DNA from: Fusarium oxysporum f. sp. lycopersici 4287
Taxonomy: Eukaryota; Ascomycota; Sordariomycetes; Hypocreales; Nectriaceae
Direction of reading: 5' to 3'
Assembly (NCBI RefSeq): GCF_000149955.1
Contig: NC_030994.1
Coordinates: 682,001-746,000, forward strand
DNA length: 64,000 nucleotides
In this document: positions 21,607-33,013 of the stretch, in pieces
Position numbering within the stretch: the first letter of the stretch is position 1
Layout: every line of letters begins with the position of its first letter
Program-made: the position numbers and the translations under genes
Notes under the pieces: model-generated
Seen by the model: only the letters and a program-made list of their open reading frames with translations
The model's database searches: none
Told to the model about the DNA's origin: nothing

Positions 21607-21745
21607 TGGAGACGCAAAACCTCCAAATCTCTTGGAGTAGATACCCTCATTATCAATACCAACCCCTTCCCCATGGAGATTTACGTAAATAACCAATTCA
21701 ATATCTGGAGTAGTAACCAAAACTCCTCCTTAGATCGTGGAGATT
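21607..21745. promoter_or_regulatory. Clustered TGGAG motifs upstream of the permease
   Basis: Five TGGAG motifs lie within about 140 bp (near 21607, 21633, 21674, 21706 and 21738), one facing an inverted CTCCA at 21621. They end about 190 bp before the permease start. The spacing and repetition suggest regulator-binding sites, but no known consensus is claimed. Confidence 0.3.
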
Positions 21746-21931
21746 GAATTGCGATTAATGAAAATTTTGCATCCAGAGTCATGACCATGCCATGTGTGGG
21801 CCTAATAGCGTTGTTACTATGGGGCCTCTGATCTTTTTTATAATGGGGCCATTTAGCAAGAACTTTTTTCTTTCTTCTTTAATTCCTCACTCTTTTCCGT
21901 TTTTTTAGGTGATTCGTTGAATTTGGCTATC

Positions 21932-23758
21932 ATGGCTGTTGAAAAAGTCATATCTGATTCTCCCGTCGTTGGGGAAAAAGGCGTAATGGCTGATGAAAAC
22001 GCTCCTACGAAAGAAACCTTCACTGCAACGGGTGAAGAATATGAGCAGGATGATTTCATGACGAGGACGGGATTGAACGCTAAGTCTTTTACGAGGAAGC
22101 ATTATGGACTTGGGCTTGTGGAATTGGATCGCAAGATGAAGCCGAGACATCTTCAGATGGTTGCTATTGGAGGATCGATCGGTGCTGGATTCTTTGTTGG
22201 ATCTGGTTCGGCTTTGAGTAAAGGTGTAAGTGAGTCCTTCACCCAATTGAGTTTATACTGATGGCTGTAGGGCCCTGCTACGTTGTTTATCGACTTCTTC
22301 CTCGTTGGAGTCATGGTTTTCAATGTTGTCTACGCAATGGGTGAACTAGCCGTCATGTATCCCATCTCTGGCGGTTTTTACACTTATGCGGCTCGTTTCA
22401 TCGACCCGTCTTTTGGTTTCGCCATGGCGTGGAACTACACTCTTCAGTGGGCTGCTACACTTCCTCTCGAACTCACCGTCTGCGCTATTACTATCCAATA
22501 CTGGTCTCCTGACATCTCCCCCGGAGTCTGGATCGCCGTGTTTCTCGCTGCTATTACCATCCTCAACATGTTCGGCACGTTGGGATACGCCGAGGAGGAA
22601 TTCTGGGCGGCGTGCTTCAAACTCACATCGATTTCTATCTTTATGATAATCGCACTGGTGCTGGTTTGTGGCGGGGGTCCGTCGAGTGGGAGCTACGATA
22701 CGTATCAGGGCTTTAAGCTTTGGCATGATCCTGGTGCTTTCAAGAACGGATTTAAGGGATTTTGCTCTGTTTTCGTAACAGCGGCGTTTTCATTTGCGGG
22801 CTCGGAACTTGTGGGTTTGGCAGCTGCTGAGTCTCGAAATCCTACTGCTTCGGTTCCTGCAGCTATCAAGCAGGTCTTTTGGAGAATCTGCTTGTTTTAC
22901 ATTGTTGCGCTGCTGTTCGTTGGATTGTTGATCAGCTGCAATGATGAGAATCTTCTCAGCTCGAGTTCTTACTCCAACAGCGCAGCTTCGCCATTCGTTC
23001 TTGTTGGAAAATATTCCGGCCTCAAGGGTCTCGATCACTACATGAACGCCGTCATCCTCTCATCCGTCTTATCCCTCGGCATCGCCTCAGTGTATGGCGG
23101 ATCGCGCACACTTCTTGCCCTTGCGCAGCAGGGTTTTGCGCCAAAGATCTTTACTTGGGTTGATCGAGCGGGTCGACCTTTACCGTCTGTTGGATTCATC
23201 ATTGCTTTTGGATGCCTTGCTTTCTTGAACCTTGATGCAGCTGGTCCTGTTATTTTTGACTGGCTTTTGGCTTTGTCGGGATTGGCCATGCTTGTTTGCT
23301 GGGGATCGATCTGTCTTGCGCATATTCGATTTAGAGCGGCGTGGAAGTATAATGGACATACGCTCGATGAAATCCCGTTCAAGGCTATTGGTGGCGTTTG
23401 GGGATCATGGTTGGGGTTGATTTTTGTTGTTGTCATTCTCATTGCTCAGGTAAGGCCCAAATCTTCATTCTTCAGAACATCGGCTAATATTTCTCAGTTC
23501 TACGTGGCCATTGTCGCCCCTGTTGGCGAGTCCGGAATGGGTACTGTTGAGGATTTCTTCATGCAATATCTTGGACTCCCTATTGTGCTGGCTTTCTGGG
23601 CTGGAGGATATCTCTGGAAGAGGACAAGTTGGATCAGCATTGAGAAGATTGATATCGATACGGGCCGACGTGAACATGATTGGGAGGCTATCAATGCTTG
23701 GAGGACAGAGCTCGCTACGTTTCCCTGGTGGAAGCGATTGAGGTATACTTTGTTCTAG
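21932..23758 (+). CDS. Amino-acid permease (fungal YAT/APC family)
   Basis: The exons are 21932-22225, 22271-23449 and 23498-23758, giving 577 residues. The signature [20 protein letters not shown] marks the first transmembrane helix of yeast-type amino-acid transporters, and about twelve hydrophobic segments follow, with [20 protein letters not shown] and [15 protein letters not shown] as conserved loops. It should import amino acids with protons across the plasma membrane; substrate range is not predictable. The N-terminus is hydrophilic with Lys residues that could serve ubiquitin control. Intron 1 is 45 nt. Intron 2 (23450-23497) is 48 nt and has no in-frame stop, so unspliced mRNA would insert 16 residues; canonical GTAAGG, GCTAAT and CTCAG signals support splicing. 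A 49-residue tail ends in KRLRYTLF. Confidence 0.92.
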
Positions 23759-24281
23759 TTTAAAAGGTCTGATGGGTATAGATAGACTATAGAGTTTAGA
23801 GTTTATGACTATGAGAATATTTAATCGTACGATTTCGATATTGAAGCCAGATTTGAAAGCTTCTAAATATTGGCGAAATCATCCAAGACCTAGATTAGCC
23901 CCTCGCCTAAGTATATTCAATTTCTTACCAGCCGGTTTTCAGTCTGTCGTCCATTTTGCTGTGTTCACTTTCACCACCCTGGTCCGGTCCCTTTGTTGTG
24001 TAGATGATAGACCATCTTATCTCATCACGTTCACTAACTACTGACGAATTGACCCATTTGTTCATAAGCACAGCAAACTGTTCACAGCATCATGGCCGGC
24101 CACAGTTCTGAATCAATGCCTCTAAAAGAACGATATATCTACCTAACCCGCCACGGATTTTTCGCAAGACTTTTCCTACACTGGAACTGGACTGAGCCAA
24201 CCTGAAAGGAACTGGGCCTTTCAGCTCAATCGCACTGCTACCACGGCTCCGAATCTCAAAGAGATTCAATCACAAGCTAAT

Positions 24282-25173
24282 ATGGACACTACCATGAACT
24301 ACGCAGACCCGCAGTCATATTCTGACTTCCCATGGGACTCACTAATCGACACATTTCCTTTCCTAACCAACCAAGCCTACCAAGCACTATCCATCCAACT
24401 AGAATTCTTTCGCAATATGGGCACCATGAACCTCTCTCTTCCTGAAGATGCTAGCGCAAAAGAAAAATTGAAGACAATCCTCGATAAAGCAAAACTCGTC
24501 AATGAACTGATGTCCATTTTGACTCACAGCTCTGAACTTCTCATTGAGTTGAAGAATATGGAATTTGACGAGATGGTCGATGCAAGGAGAGAGGAAGTCA
24601 GCAGCATGATTGATGAGGCGGGGGAGAATATTGAAAAGGTTTTTACTATGCAGAAAGAGGAAGTTGAGAGAGGACTGAGGCAGAAAGTTGCTGAACCGGG
24701 ACTGGCGGAAGTCCAGGATCAACAAAGACGTACAGAACAGGAAAAGTTTTTGCAACAAAGGATTAGCGAGCTAGGTTTGGGAGCTCCAGGACCTTCAGAA
24801 ACACGGATACCCGTCTGTGCCAGCCACCAGCTCACCAGCAGAGTCATTTGCCACAACAAAGCACTATACCACAGCAAATTCCAGGGCTTCACCATGCTTC
24901 TTCTGCACTACCAACGGGAAATCAAGGATACAATACAGTACCACTACACAACCCAGTTCCGGCACATAGCCAGGCACCAGGACATGGTCAACTTCCAGGG
25001 CATGCTCAAATTTCAGGACATGCCAGGTCCCAGCATGCCCCCTCCCTCAAACAGTCTCCATACAGAGACGAGATAGCGTATACACCGAAACAAGCACCAC
25101 AAGCTCTGATGATTCTGAGATTCTCAGAATGATGGATAAGGAGCTGAAGAAGCAAAAACAAAAAGACAGAGCT
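24282..25173 (+). CDS. Hypothetical coiled-coil protein, frame breaks, runs into gap
   Basis: From the ATG at 24282 a frame of about 170 residues runs well. It is rich in charged residues and likely helical (KEKLKTILDKAKLVNELMS; EEVERGLRQKVAEPGLAEV). After LGAPGPSET the coding character seems to move to another frame, which reads a His/Gly/Pro/Gln-rich repeat (AHSQAPGHGQLPGHAQ). It then moves to a third frame reading TSTTSSDDSEILRMMDKELK into the gap. An exon past the gap may end at about 25467 (YHVSQQDVLFYKCKWAP). Two frame changes near an assembly gap suggest base errors or introns I could not place; a decayed gene is also possible. I recognise no domain. The stop in the first frame is at 25074-25076. 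Confidence 0.5.
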
Positions 25174-25273
25174 NNNNNNNNNNNNNNNNNNNNNNNNNNN
25201 NNNNNNNNNNNNNNNNNNNNNNNNNNNNNNNNNNNNNNNNNNNNNNNNNNNNNNNNNNNNNNNNNNNNNNNNN
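25174..25273. other. Assembly gap (100 N)
   Basis: Exactly 100 unknown bases, the usual placeholder for a gap of unknown size. It interrupts the hypothetical coiled-coil gene. Confidence 0.99.
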
Positions 25274-25516
25274 AAGCTCCGGTTTCAGATGCCACCATCC
25301 AATGAGAACAACATATCGAATGGCATTGAATCCCGGGGCTGCTCGGGATAGACCGGAGCGAGGCCGATATCGTTGACCGGTGAAGGATCTCATAATGGTG
25401 CAGGTAGTAGTAAATATCATGTTTCTCAACAGGATGTCTTGTTCTACAAGTGCAAGTGGGCACCCTGATCAGTAAGATTTAGCTCATTGAGCCAGTTTGA
25501 TGAAATGCTTCCCAGT

Positions 25517-25685
25517 CTAACTGTAAGAAATCTTCAAGACCTCTTTTCTAAATGATAAAAAGATTTAGGTAAGTTTAGTATATCTTTTCTAAATAATAAA
25601 AGAGTTTAGTAAGTTTAGTATATCTTATCAAGCTATTAGACTAGTTTATTACAGCACGTTGATTTAAAGTCAGAAGTTTTTATGC
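25517..25685. mobile_element. MITE-like inverted-repeat element, copy 5, with internal duplication
   Basis: The left end CTAACTGTAAGAAATCTTC and the right end AAGTCAGAAGTTTTTA are degenerate forms of the family ends. The core TAGGTAAGTTTAGTATATC is duplicated: units of 41 bp (25543-25583) and 40 bp (25584-25623) follow each other with few differences. This makes it the longest copy, about 169 bp. Confidence 0.5.
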
Positions 25686-25746
25686 AAATAACTTGATAAT
25701 CCTATTATAACTACCTACTATCAAAGCCAACCCCCTCCATCACTTC

Positions 25747-26826
25747 TTATACATAAGTATCTCCCATCAAGAGAATTGCCGAAAGACTACAAGTTTTGTC
25801 CGCTACGTGCCACAGTTCTCGCCTACATTTGAGTCGCCAAACTTCAGCGATATCTTCTCCAGGCTTCACAATAGTCTTGAGTCTCTCAAGAATCTGGCTC
25901 ATTCTGTCCGGAAAGACATTGCCCGAGTATTTCAGCCACTGTCTCGCCATGAGCCCAATCTTTTCGAAGTCTCCACTTTCATTTTCGACCATCTTTGGGA
26001 AGAGCTTCTTTGGCAAGAGTCCTTCTGTGTCTATCATTGCATCCCAGCAAATGACATGGTAAAGCTCTACAGGTCGGTCAGCTCCTTCACCCGTAGCAAT
26101 CTGTGGCCAGTTGATCTTTATCCAGTACGGCTCATCCATCGCAGCAATTAGTTGCCTGCGGTGTAGGCATAAGTTGTCGGCCGAGCAACTTTCCTCGCCT
26201 TGAGAACTAGCTAGCACTAGCTGAATCAACTGGTGACGATCTCTTTCGTGAGTTTTTTCCAAGTTTGTCATGAGGGCTTCTCCAAGTCCTCGGAGGCCGT
26301 TTATACGGGGCGAAACTTTTGCTGGCTCATGTGACGGGCTGGGAATGTCTTGGTCGTGTCCAACCCACCGGGAAGACCTTTGTAGTGGTGGACTTGAGAA
26401 CCGTGGTGGAGTCGAAGGCCGCCGTTGTGAAGTTGAAGGCTGTGGTTTGTCTGAAAGCCATGGTGGAGGTGAAAGAGGTGAACTGCTGCGTTGAGATGGT
26501 GGTGCAACATCAGGAGTATCGATGGCAGGATCTTGGCGCGCATCCACAGTCGAGGGTGTCTCAAAAGGAGTCGGAATAGAGTCGTGATCAGCCTGAACAT
26601 GCTTAACCGATGGAATATTCTCAAGTTGTTCTGCTTCTTCTGTCACAGTGGCACGTTTACGTTTCTGGCCAGTGGTACGTTTTGGTCTCCGACCATCGGC
26701 CGAATCTGGCGTTTGGGTAAGGTCGACGGTGATGGAGGTTTGGGGTCCTGAAGATCCTGAAGGTGGAGGGACGGTGATGAAAGGGTTGGGGTCTTTTGAT
26801 ATCTCATCGTCGTTAAACTCGCACAT
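25747..26826 (-). CDS. Fungal protein of unknown function, disordered N-terminus
   Basis: A single frame of 359 residues from the ATG at 26826 (MCEFNDDEISKDPNPFI). Residues up to about 180 are Pro/Ser/Thr-rich and likely disordered, with a basic cluster PKRTTGQKRKRA that could be a nuclear localisation signal. The C-terminal 150 residues look folded: LCLHRRQLIAAMDEPYWIKI, PVELYHVICWDAMIDTEGLL and QWLKYSGNVFPDRMSQIL. The CLH...YHVIC arrangement is reminiscent of a PARP-type zinc finger but this is too weak to assert. A GAT trinucleotide run (26858-26880) lies in the leader. A MITE-like copy lies about 60 bp beyond the stop and another about 190 bp upstream of the start. Nuclear location is inferred only from the basic cluster. 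Confidence 0.65.
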   Translation of the reverse strand: MCEFNDDEISKDPNPFITVPPPSGSSGPQTSITVDLTQTPDSADGRRPKRTTGQKRKRATVTEEAEQLENIPSVKHVQADHDSIPTPFETPSTVDARQDPAIDTPDVAPPSQRSSSPLSPPPWLSDKPQPSTSQRRPSTPPRFSSPPLQRSSRWVGHDQDIPSPSHEPAKVSPRINGLRGLGEALMTNLEKTHERDRHQLIQLVLASSQGEESCSADNLCLHRRQLIAAMDEPYWIKINWPQIATGEGADRPVELYHVICWDAMIDTEGLLPKKLFPKMVENESGDFEKIGLMARQWLKYSGNVFPDRMSQILERLKTIVKPGEDIAEVWRLKCRRELWHVADKTCSLSAILLMGDTYV

Positions 26827-27019
26827 GATGTTTTGATATGATACGGTATAGTCTTGATGGATGATGATGATGATGACGATGGATGAAGAGCAAAAGTTTG
26901 TAGAGTACAAGTTGGCCTGGTAGATGCCTTTCCATGAGTACCTTGGTTAGACAAGTATTACGAGAGAAAGCACTGCTGTGAGAGGAAGTTGCAAGTCCAT
27001 AGAGTGCATACCAGGTAGG

Positions 27020-27161
27020 CTAGGGGAGGCAAGAAACTTTAGGACCTTCATCCTACCTAAGATATGAAAATACTTGGGTAAGTTTATGATACCTTGCCAA
27101 CCATTTAGATCAGTGGATTTTAGTATCCCAATCTAATGTTACAAGTCATCTTGCTCCCTGG
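27020..27161. mobile_element. MITE-like inverted-repeat element, copy 6
   Basis: The left end CTAGGGGAGGCAAGAAACTT is close to the family consensus. The right end is a degenerate AGTCATCTTGCTCCCTGGGG. The core contains GGGTAAGTTTATGATACC, shared with copies 2, 3 and 5. Length is 142 bp. Confidence 0.6.
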
Positions 27162-27629
27162 GGGCTGCATACCTACCTGAAGCGAGAGTGTCCGAAGTCT
27201 TTCCCCCCTAATGACCAAGTAACTCACAACATGCTGCACTTGGATGTTCCTACCTTGCGACCAACTGGGTATGGTACGCAGAAGAATGGCACACAGCTTA
27301 ATTCCCCGGCAAGGCACCCAAGTCGGCCAGATGACCCCTGAGCCATCAACCAAGTCGCCGTTGATATATGATGCGTTACTCACAATACCAAGGTCAAGTT
27401 TGATAGGCCAGGCGCAACTAGATTTTGGAAACAAGCCCAGGCCCCAGGGTGACGATTGACAAGCTCTATGTTAACACTTTAGCCGATCTGGGCGGCCATA
27501 TCATTAAGATACATGGAGTCCACGGATGTATTTGCAGAAAGGCATCAGCCATGCCTCCTATATACAATCCTCAACTGACTTCATTATGAACACAAATATA
27601 CAGGGGTATTAACTATCATCACATCCATC
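27162..27629. other. Intergenic, no supported gene
   Basis: Only a short plus-strand stretch near 27480-27540 (ADLGGHIIKIHG) has protein-like character; see rejected items. The end of the interval is the 3' flank of mad1. Confidence 0.5.
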
Positions 27630-30003
27630 CTACTTCGAAGCCCTTGTATGCTCCTCATAAAACTCCAACGTCAGCGCCGCCAAAAACCCAGGAATACATC
27701 CCTTTTCCCTAACCCAGAACCCAATCTGATCATTAATCCTCCTCGCGAAATCACTCCTCGGTCCACCGCCAACCTTCATCGTGCCGCGCTCGCCATCAAA
27801 CACGATGGAATTCTCATGCTCGTCTGTCTGCGAGGGGTAGAACGTGCTCTCGACGCGCATTTTGCCGTTGGGGATGAACGTCACGGTCCACCCGAGCGTG
27901 GAGAAGATGGCTTCTTTGAACTCTTGGGATTTGGAGCCCCAGACTTCTTTTAGGCGGCGCGTGCGCTTCTCGGCGGAGGCGGTTTCGGACTTGGCGGCGG
28001 TTATTTCGCGCTCCATTGCGGCGAGGACGGAGGTTGGGATCATAGGGACGGAGGAGTTGGCGTTCTTGGATTGGAGGGTTGCGAGGAGGTCTTCGTTCTC
28101 CTTCTTTAGTGCTTCGAGGGTGGAGCGCTTGATAGCTTCAAAGTCTGATGTGGGATTGGACTTGAGTGATAGAACACGTGTTTGTGTTTGTTGCTTAGCA
28201 GCTTTGAGTTGTTCCTTGCTGGTAGACAAGTCTTTCTCCAGCAAAGCAATCTTGTTTTGCGACTTGGTCAATTGCTCCTCTAGCATACGCTTCTTTCGCG
28301 TGAGTTGGCCGAGTTGCTCTTGAGAACTGTCATCCTCCGCTCTTGAGCGCTTGCTTCCTGTCGCGGGTTGGGGTGTGCTTGGTGCTGAGGGCTCGATTGA
28401 CGATAGCTCTGCGTGTAGGTTCTGGACTTCCATCTTATACTTGTCGACAAGATCCTCCAGCTCTTGCACGCGCTGTACGCGGGCCTGGTCAAATTGTTCT
28501 GGCTGAAGTGTCTCGTCCTCGGTATCGAAGGTCTTGAGCTGTGCGCGGAGGTATTCGACCTCCTTGACGGCCAAGGCACGTTGGCGCTCCAGTCGCATTC
28601 GGGCCTTATCGGCATTACTAGCATTTGCCACAGTCTTCGCATTCTCGACCTCATTCTTCAGTTGAGCCTGCTCGTCGCGAAGCGATTGGATCGTGTTCTG
28701 AGCAGCAGTAATCTCAGCCTGGAGGGACCCGACCTTCTCAACATATGATGCATTCGTCAAGCGCTCTTCAACAAGGGCCCTTGCCACAGCCTCTGGCGAG
28801 TCAAACTCAGACTCGTCTGTCTCGGCAGCGTTTCTTAGATACGCCGACCAAGCCAAGCGCTCGTCCTCCAGTCGTTGTCGCTGGATACGCGCCTCGGCAA
28901 GCTCTGCTTCAATCAATTCGGCCGACTCAAGCTTTCGCTGTAATGTTCGCTTCTCTTCTTCGACAACTTCAACTGCCTTGCTCAACGCTCGTAGGTGCTT
29001 AAGTTCGGAGAGCTGATCACGATTCGTCGCCTCGAGGTTTCGGATATGCTGAACTTGTTCAGTAAGTTCCTGTCTGATGATCTCCATCGTCTCTGCATCG
29101 CCGCTTTGCGCTTTGAGTCGTAGCACATCTGCCTCGAGATTCGCGATCACTCCATCCTTCTCAGCCAATTGAGCTTGTGTTTGTTGTAGGGCATTCTCCC
29201 GCTGTTCGCTCTCCTGCTCAAATTCTTGGATAGTCTTTTGCGCCGCGGCAATCTGCATCTCCATGTCTGTGGCTTTTCGGTCGGCAATTCGGGCGGCATC
29301 GTCCTTCGCTGTGGATAGGTCCTCCAACTGTTCCTGCAGCAAGCGGGCCTCATCCTCTGCTTCACGAGCCTTGCGCTCTAATTGCTTCTTATCGCCATCG
29401 ATCGCGTCCTTGACTTCTTGTAATTCTCTTCGAAGAGTTTCTGTTTGCGCTACCGCTTTTTCGCGTTCAGCCTCAGCCGCTTGTCGGTGCTGCGCTTCAT
29501 CTTGCTCCCGCCGTCGAGCTTGCTCCAACTTGCTGCTTTGCTCCGACGTCGCAATCTCCTTCTCTTGCTCGGCAGTCTGAATTCGATATTGCAGCGTCCC
29601 GATCTCGGCTTTCAATGACTCGATCTCTCGCCTGTACTTCTCGTACTCGTCCGCGTCCGGGGGCGCCATGTTCTCCTTATGACTTTCGCGCGAACCGGGG
29701 CGGACAGACTCGGCGACGTGGCTTTGCCTAGATTGAGGTCGAGGAATATTTGATTCGCCCGTGAACAGATTGTATGTAGGCTGTGTACTGGCGCGGAAAG
29801 AGGAAATCTGCAGCCAAGGTTCGCGATCAGAAACTTGTGTTCGAGCTCGGGAATGTTTGTTTTGTTTTGTGTTGACTTACCCTGGACTGTCGTAGAGATG
29901 TCTGAGGTCTGTCTATAGTAGACGTGCTGGCTCGGAATCTGGCATTAACAGAGCTTCGCCGGCTCCCACGCCCATCTTTATCGTTGGGCGTATAGGAGCG
30001 CAT
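27630..30003 (-). CDS. mad1: Spindle assembly checkpoint protein Mad1
   Basis: Exon 1 is 29881-30003 (41 codons, MRSYTPNDKDGRGSRRSS) and exon 2 is 27630-29807, separated by a 73-nt intron with GTAAGT and CTGCAG. The protein has 766 residues, the normal size for fungal Mad1. Nearly the whole length is coiled coil (for example EYEKYRREIESLKAEIGTL). It has the diagnostic C-terminal head: RRLKEVWGSKSQEFKEAIFS, LGWTVTFIPNGKMRVES and FLAALTLEFYEEHT. Mad1 recruits Mad2 to unattached kinetochores, where Mad2 is converted to the APC/C inhibitor; in interphase it sits at nuclear pores. A short basic segment SKRSRAE may be a nuclear signal. The gene is divergent from tam41 across 1.1 kb, so they may share regulatory DNA. 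Confidence 0.93.
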
Positions 30004-31091
30004 TTTCCGAGTTTTGTGGGTTGAGTTGCTTGATTAAATGAAAGGTTGCGGTCTGGAGATGGTTTGTTTGCGATCACCACGGTAGCTTGCGTCATCACGT
30101 GACCCAACTGGTCCTTGCGTTCAAAGAGTGGGCTTCAAGACGATATAAGAGAGATGCGGCATGAGAATATTATTATCTTAGAAGAGTTATATAAGCTTTG
30201 GAAGGGAGGTGAATTAAATATTTGTATAGTGTGATGAGTTACTCTTATACTGAGAGCGTTTGGGCCTAGAGACTTGCCCAAGACTTTTTGAGCCAATGTG
30301 TAGGGTATGCTGGAAGAAGCTCTGCGTCAAGCTCCGCGAAGCTTCTTGAACTCTGGGGGCGTGTAACGGCAGGCTAGTTTAACGTTGAGAATTCTCAGGT
30401 AAGTCTCCGTCATGCAATTAATAGCTTGTTGACCAACTGTTATTGTTGCAACAATTAGGGTTGGTCAACAATTGTCCTATTGTCGTTGCGTCTGTTCTGC
30501 TTGTAAGTTGACTCGCATTTCGCCATAACAATAGCTCTTTGAGTTTTACACAAACCAATGGACCAATCCCAAGCCAAATTCAGGCCAAACACATCCTAAA
30601 ACCCCTGAAAAACTCTCCAATCACTCCCCCCATAATGACGCATCCTTGCAAACCATCCTCTCTCCAAGCTTGCCAAGTCGATATCATCCCAGTGACGTCT
30701 TCCGTACCTGATAAAGATGGACCCCTGCCCCCGTTTCTAGAGCCTCTCCCGATTGGCCATCCCACATTCCTCATGACCCACTCCCTTTCTTTTCCCTTGA
30801 GTCAAGCTTCAGACCCGACGATCACCGAAGTCGAGTTTGCGATCCATCCGCTTACAAAACCGAGCTCCACTGACGTCGATTCTTGAATGACGACGGTTTT
30901 ATTCGTTCCTTTTTGCTTGCGCTTGTTTGTAGCTCTTCTTGTTCTTGGGTGAATGCAACCGAAGCTTCCGCGGCAGCTAACGACCTTGGCACCGAGAGCT
31001 TCAGCTGTAACATCATTTCTTACAACCTCTCAAGCCTTCAACCTTGAACTCAACCTCTCACATCACCTGCCGAGAACTCACATCTTCAACG
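30004..31091. promoter_or_regulatory. Divergent promoter region of mad1 and tam41
   Basis: No gene is supported in these 1.1 kb. A nested palindrome at 30426-30471 has arms TTGTTGACCAAC and GTTGGTCAACAA around a 14-bp perfect palindrome ATTGTTGCAACAAT. The part near 30900-31090 is pyrimidine-rich and likely the tam41 leader. Confidence 0.6.
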
Positions 31092-32621
31092 ATGGCCTCA
31101 ATTGGCCTCCGGGTAAGCTCTATATCCCCCTACCTCTCCGCCGTCCTCTAATATCTTCAGTCCTCCGTGACCACCCGTGCCATATACCTCCGATCCTCCC
31201 ACCTACGACAAATCCCTCCAACACAATACACACGATGCTACTCCAACTCAACGAAACCCCCCACCTCAAGCTCAAGCTCAAGCTCAAGCTCCGACGAATC
31301 CATCGCAAGCAGCGCGTCCTCAACACCAAGCAGTAAACTCAATGTCTTCAGCAGCGAATGGGAAGACCTCGACACACCCATCAAGTCCTTCGCTGACCTG
31401 CCACATCGACTCTTCGGCGCGAACCAACATATGATCATCAACTATGAGCTCAAGGAAGCTCTGCGCCTTATGCTGCGGCAGTTTAATGCGCCGATAATGT
31501 ACTGCTTTGCCTACGGTTCTGGTGTCTTTCCGCAGAGCCCTTCGCAGGCTAGTATTTCGGAATCGGACTTTCGCGCTGTGCATCCGAATCCACCGGAGGC
31601 GCTTATAAAGTCGCAGAAGGGATCGCCGAAAGTGCTGGACTTTATCTTTGGTGTATCGCATGTTGAGCATTGGCATTCGATCAATATGAAGCAACATAGG
31701 AATCATTATTCGGGACTGGCTTCGCTAGGCTCGGGTGTTGTATCGCGTGTGCAGAACTGGGGTGCTGGCGTTTACTTCAATCCATACGTCGAGGTCAACG
31801 GTATGCTCATCAAGTACGGCGTCACAAGTATCGATAACCTCGTTCGCGACCTTTCTTCATGGGATAGTCTATACCTCGCTGGTCGTCTTCAAAAGCCCGT
31901 CAAGATTCTCCGCGACCATCCTCGTGTCCGACTCGCCAACCAACATAACCTCATCGCCGCTGTTCGAACAGCTCTTCTTCTCCTCCCACCACAGTTCACA
32001 GAAGCTGAACTCTACAGCACCATCGCAGGTCTGAGCTATCTAGGTGATCCACGAATGGCTCTCCCAACAGAGAACAAGAGCAAAGTCACAAACATTGTCG
32101 ACAACAACATCATTCACTTCCGTCGTCTCTACGCCCCCCTTGTCAAGACCCTTCCAAATGTCGACTTCACAGGCGCTTGCCGCATCGACGACACAGACTG
32201 GATCATGAACCCCGAAGCGGGCAACAAACTCCAACAAGACATGGACCCCGTTCGCCGCGGTAACATGGTCAGACGACTCCCCCAGACCTTCCGATCACGT
32301 CTATACTTCCAGTACCAAAGACGTTTCGGTATTCCCCGCGGAGAGTTCAACGAGCTCATGAAGGCTTCAACGGATGAAGAATGCGGTGCCGTTAAAAAGA
32401 TGCAAGGAGGCGAATTTGAGCGCCGCATCGCCACAGACGACGCCCAGAAACTTAACGAAACGGTGCGTATCGTCATTAAGCAAACGGTCAATTGGCCAAG
32501 TACCGTACAAAGTATCAAGGGCTTATTGATGGGCGGATTCTCGAGAACGTGGCGTTATCTGGGGGAGAAGTATTCAAAGTATAAGAAGGATCAAGATAGT
32601 AAAAAGAGCAAAAAGGCGTGA
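31092..32621 (+). CDS. tam41: Mitochondrial CDP-diacylglycerol synthase Tam41
   Basis: Exon 1 (31092-31112, MASIGLR) and exon 2 (31161-32621) are separated by a 48-nt phase-0 intron, giving 493 residues. The N-terminus is basic and hydroxylated, a typical mitochondrial targeting peptide, and is followed by a serine run encoded by a CTCAAG hexamer repeat (31265-31291). The catalytic nucleotidyltransferase motif is FAYGSGVFPQ, and VLDFIFGVSHVEHWHSINMK is the family signature. WGAGVYFNPYVEVNG and LLPPQFTEAELYSTIAGLSY follow as conserved blocks. Tam41 makes CDP-diacylglycerol from phosphatidic acid and CTP at the matrix face of the inner membrane, the first committed step to cardiolipin. The C-terminus ends in a Lys-rich tail. 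It converges with syp1; the stops are 392 bp apart. Confidence 0.95.
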
Positions 32622-33013
32622 TCATTTCTGTATATTAAAAGCATGTCACCTTTTATGTCCCACGGTTTTGGAGTATAAGGACAAAAAGAAATTAGTATAG
32701 AGGCAGCCAAGTAGCAAAAAGACTCTGGACATATTGTCCTTTTTTATGATTCATCATGGTTCTGTTTCTTTCAGCTCCATACATATAAGCCTACTTTCTG
32801 TTCCTCCCTAGGTGTGGTTTTTAACATACAAATACGCATACAAAGAGAAAATTATACTAAAGAAAAAGATGAAGATGGGTAACAAAATGAAGAAGAGTGA
32901 AAAGTTCACCCCAGGAACTAGCCCCATACGCTCGCTATTCAATGCGCCGCCAAGATATGGCAGATATCTTGTCTTTTCTATCCATGCACGTGAAAATTAT
33001 TCAACACTACCCA

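Noticed and set aside
27440..27545. Plus-strand ADLGGHIIKIHG resembling a CaiB/BaiF CoA-transferase motif
   Set aside because: Only a dozen residues agree and the neighbouring frames do not continue the family.
30539..30886. Plus-strand frame of 115 codons upstream of tam41
   Set aside because: Composition is that of a pyrimidine-rich leader and intergenic DNA; no domain or conservation pattern is seen.
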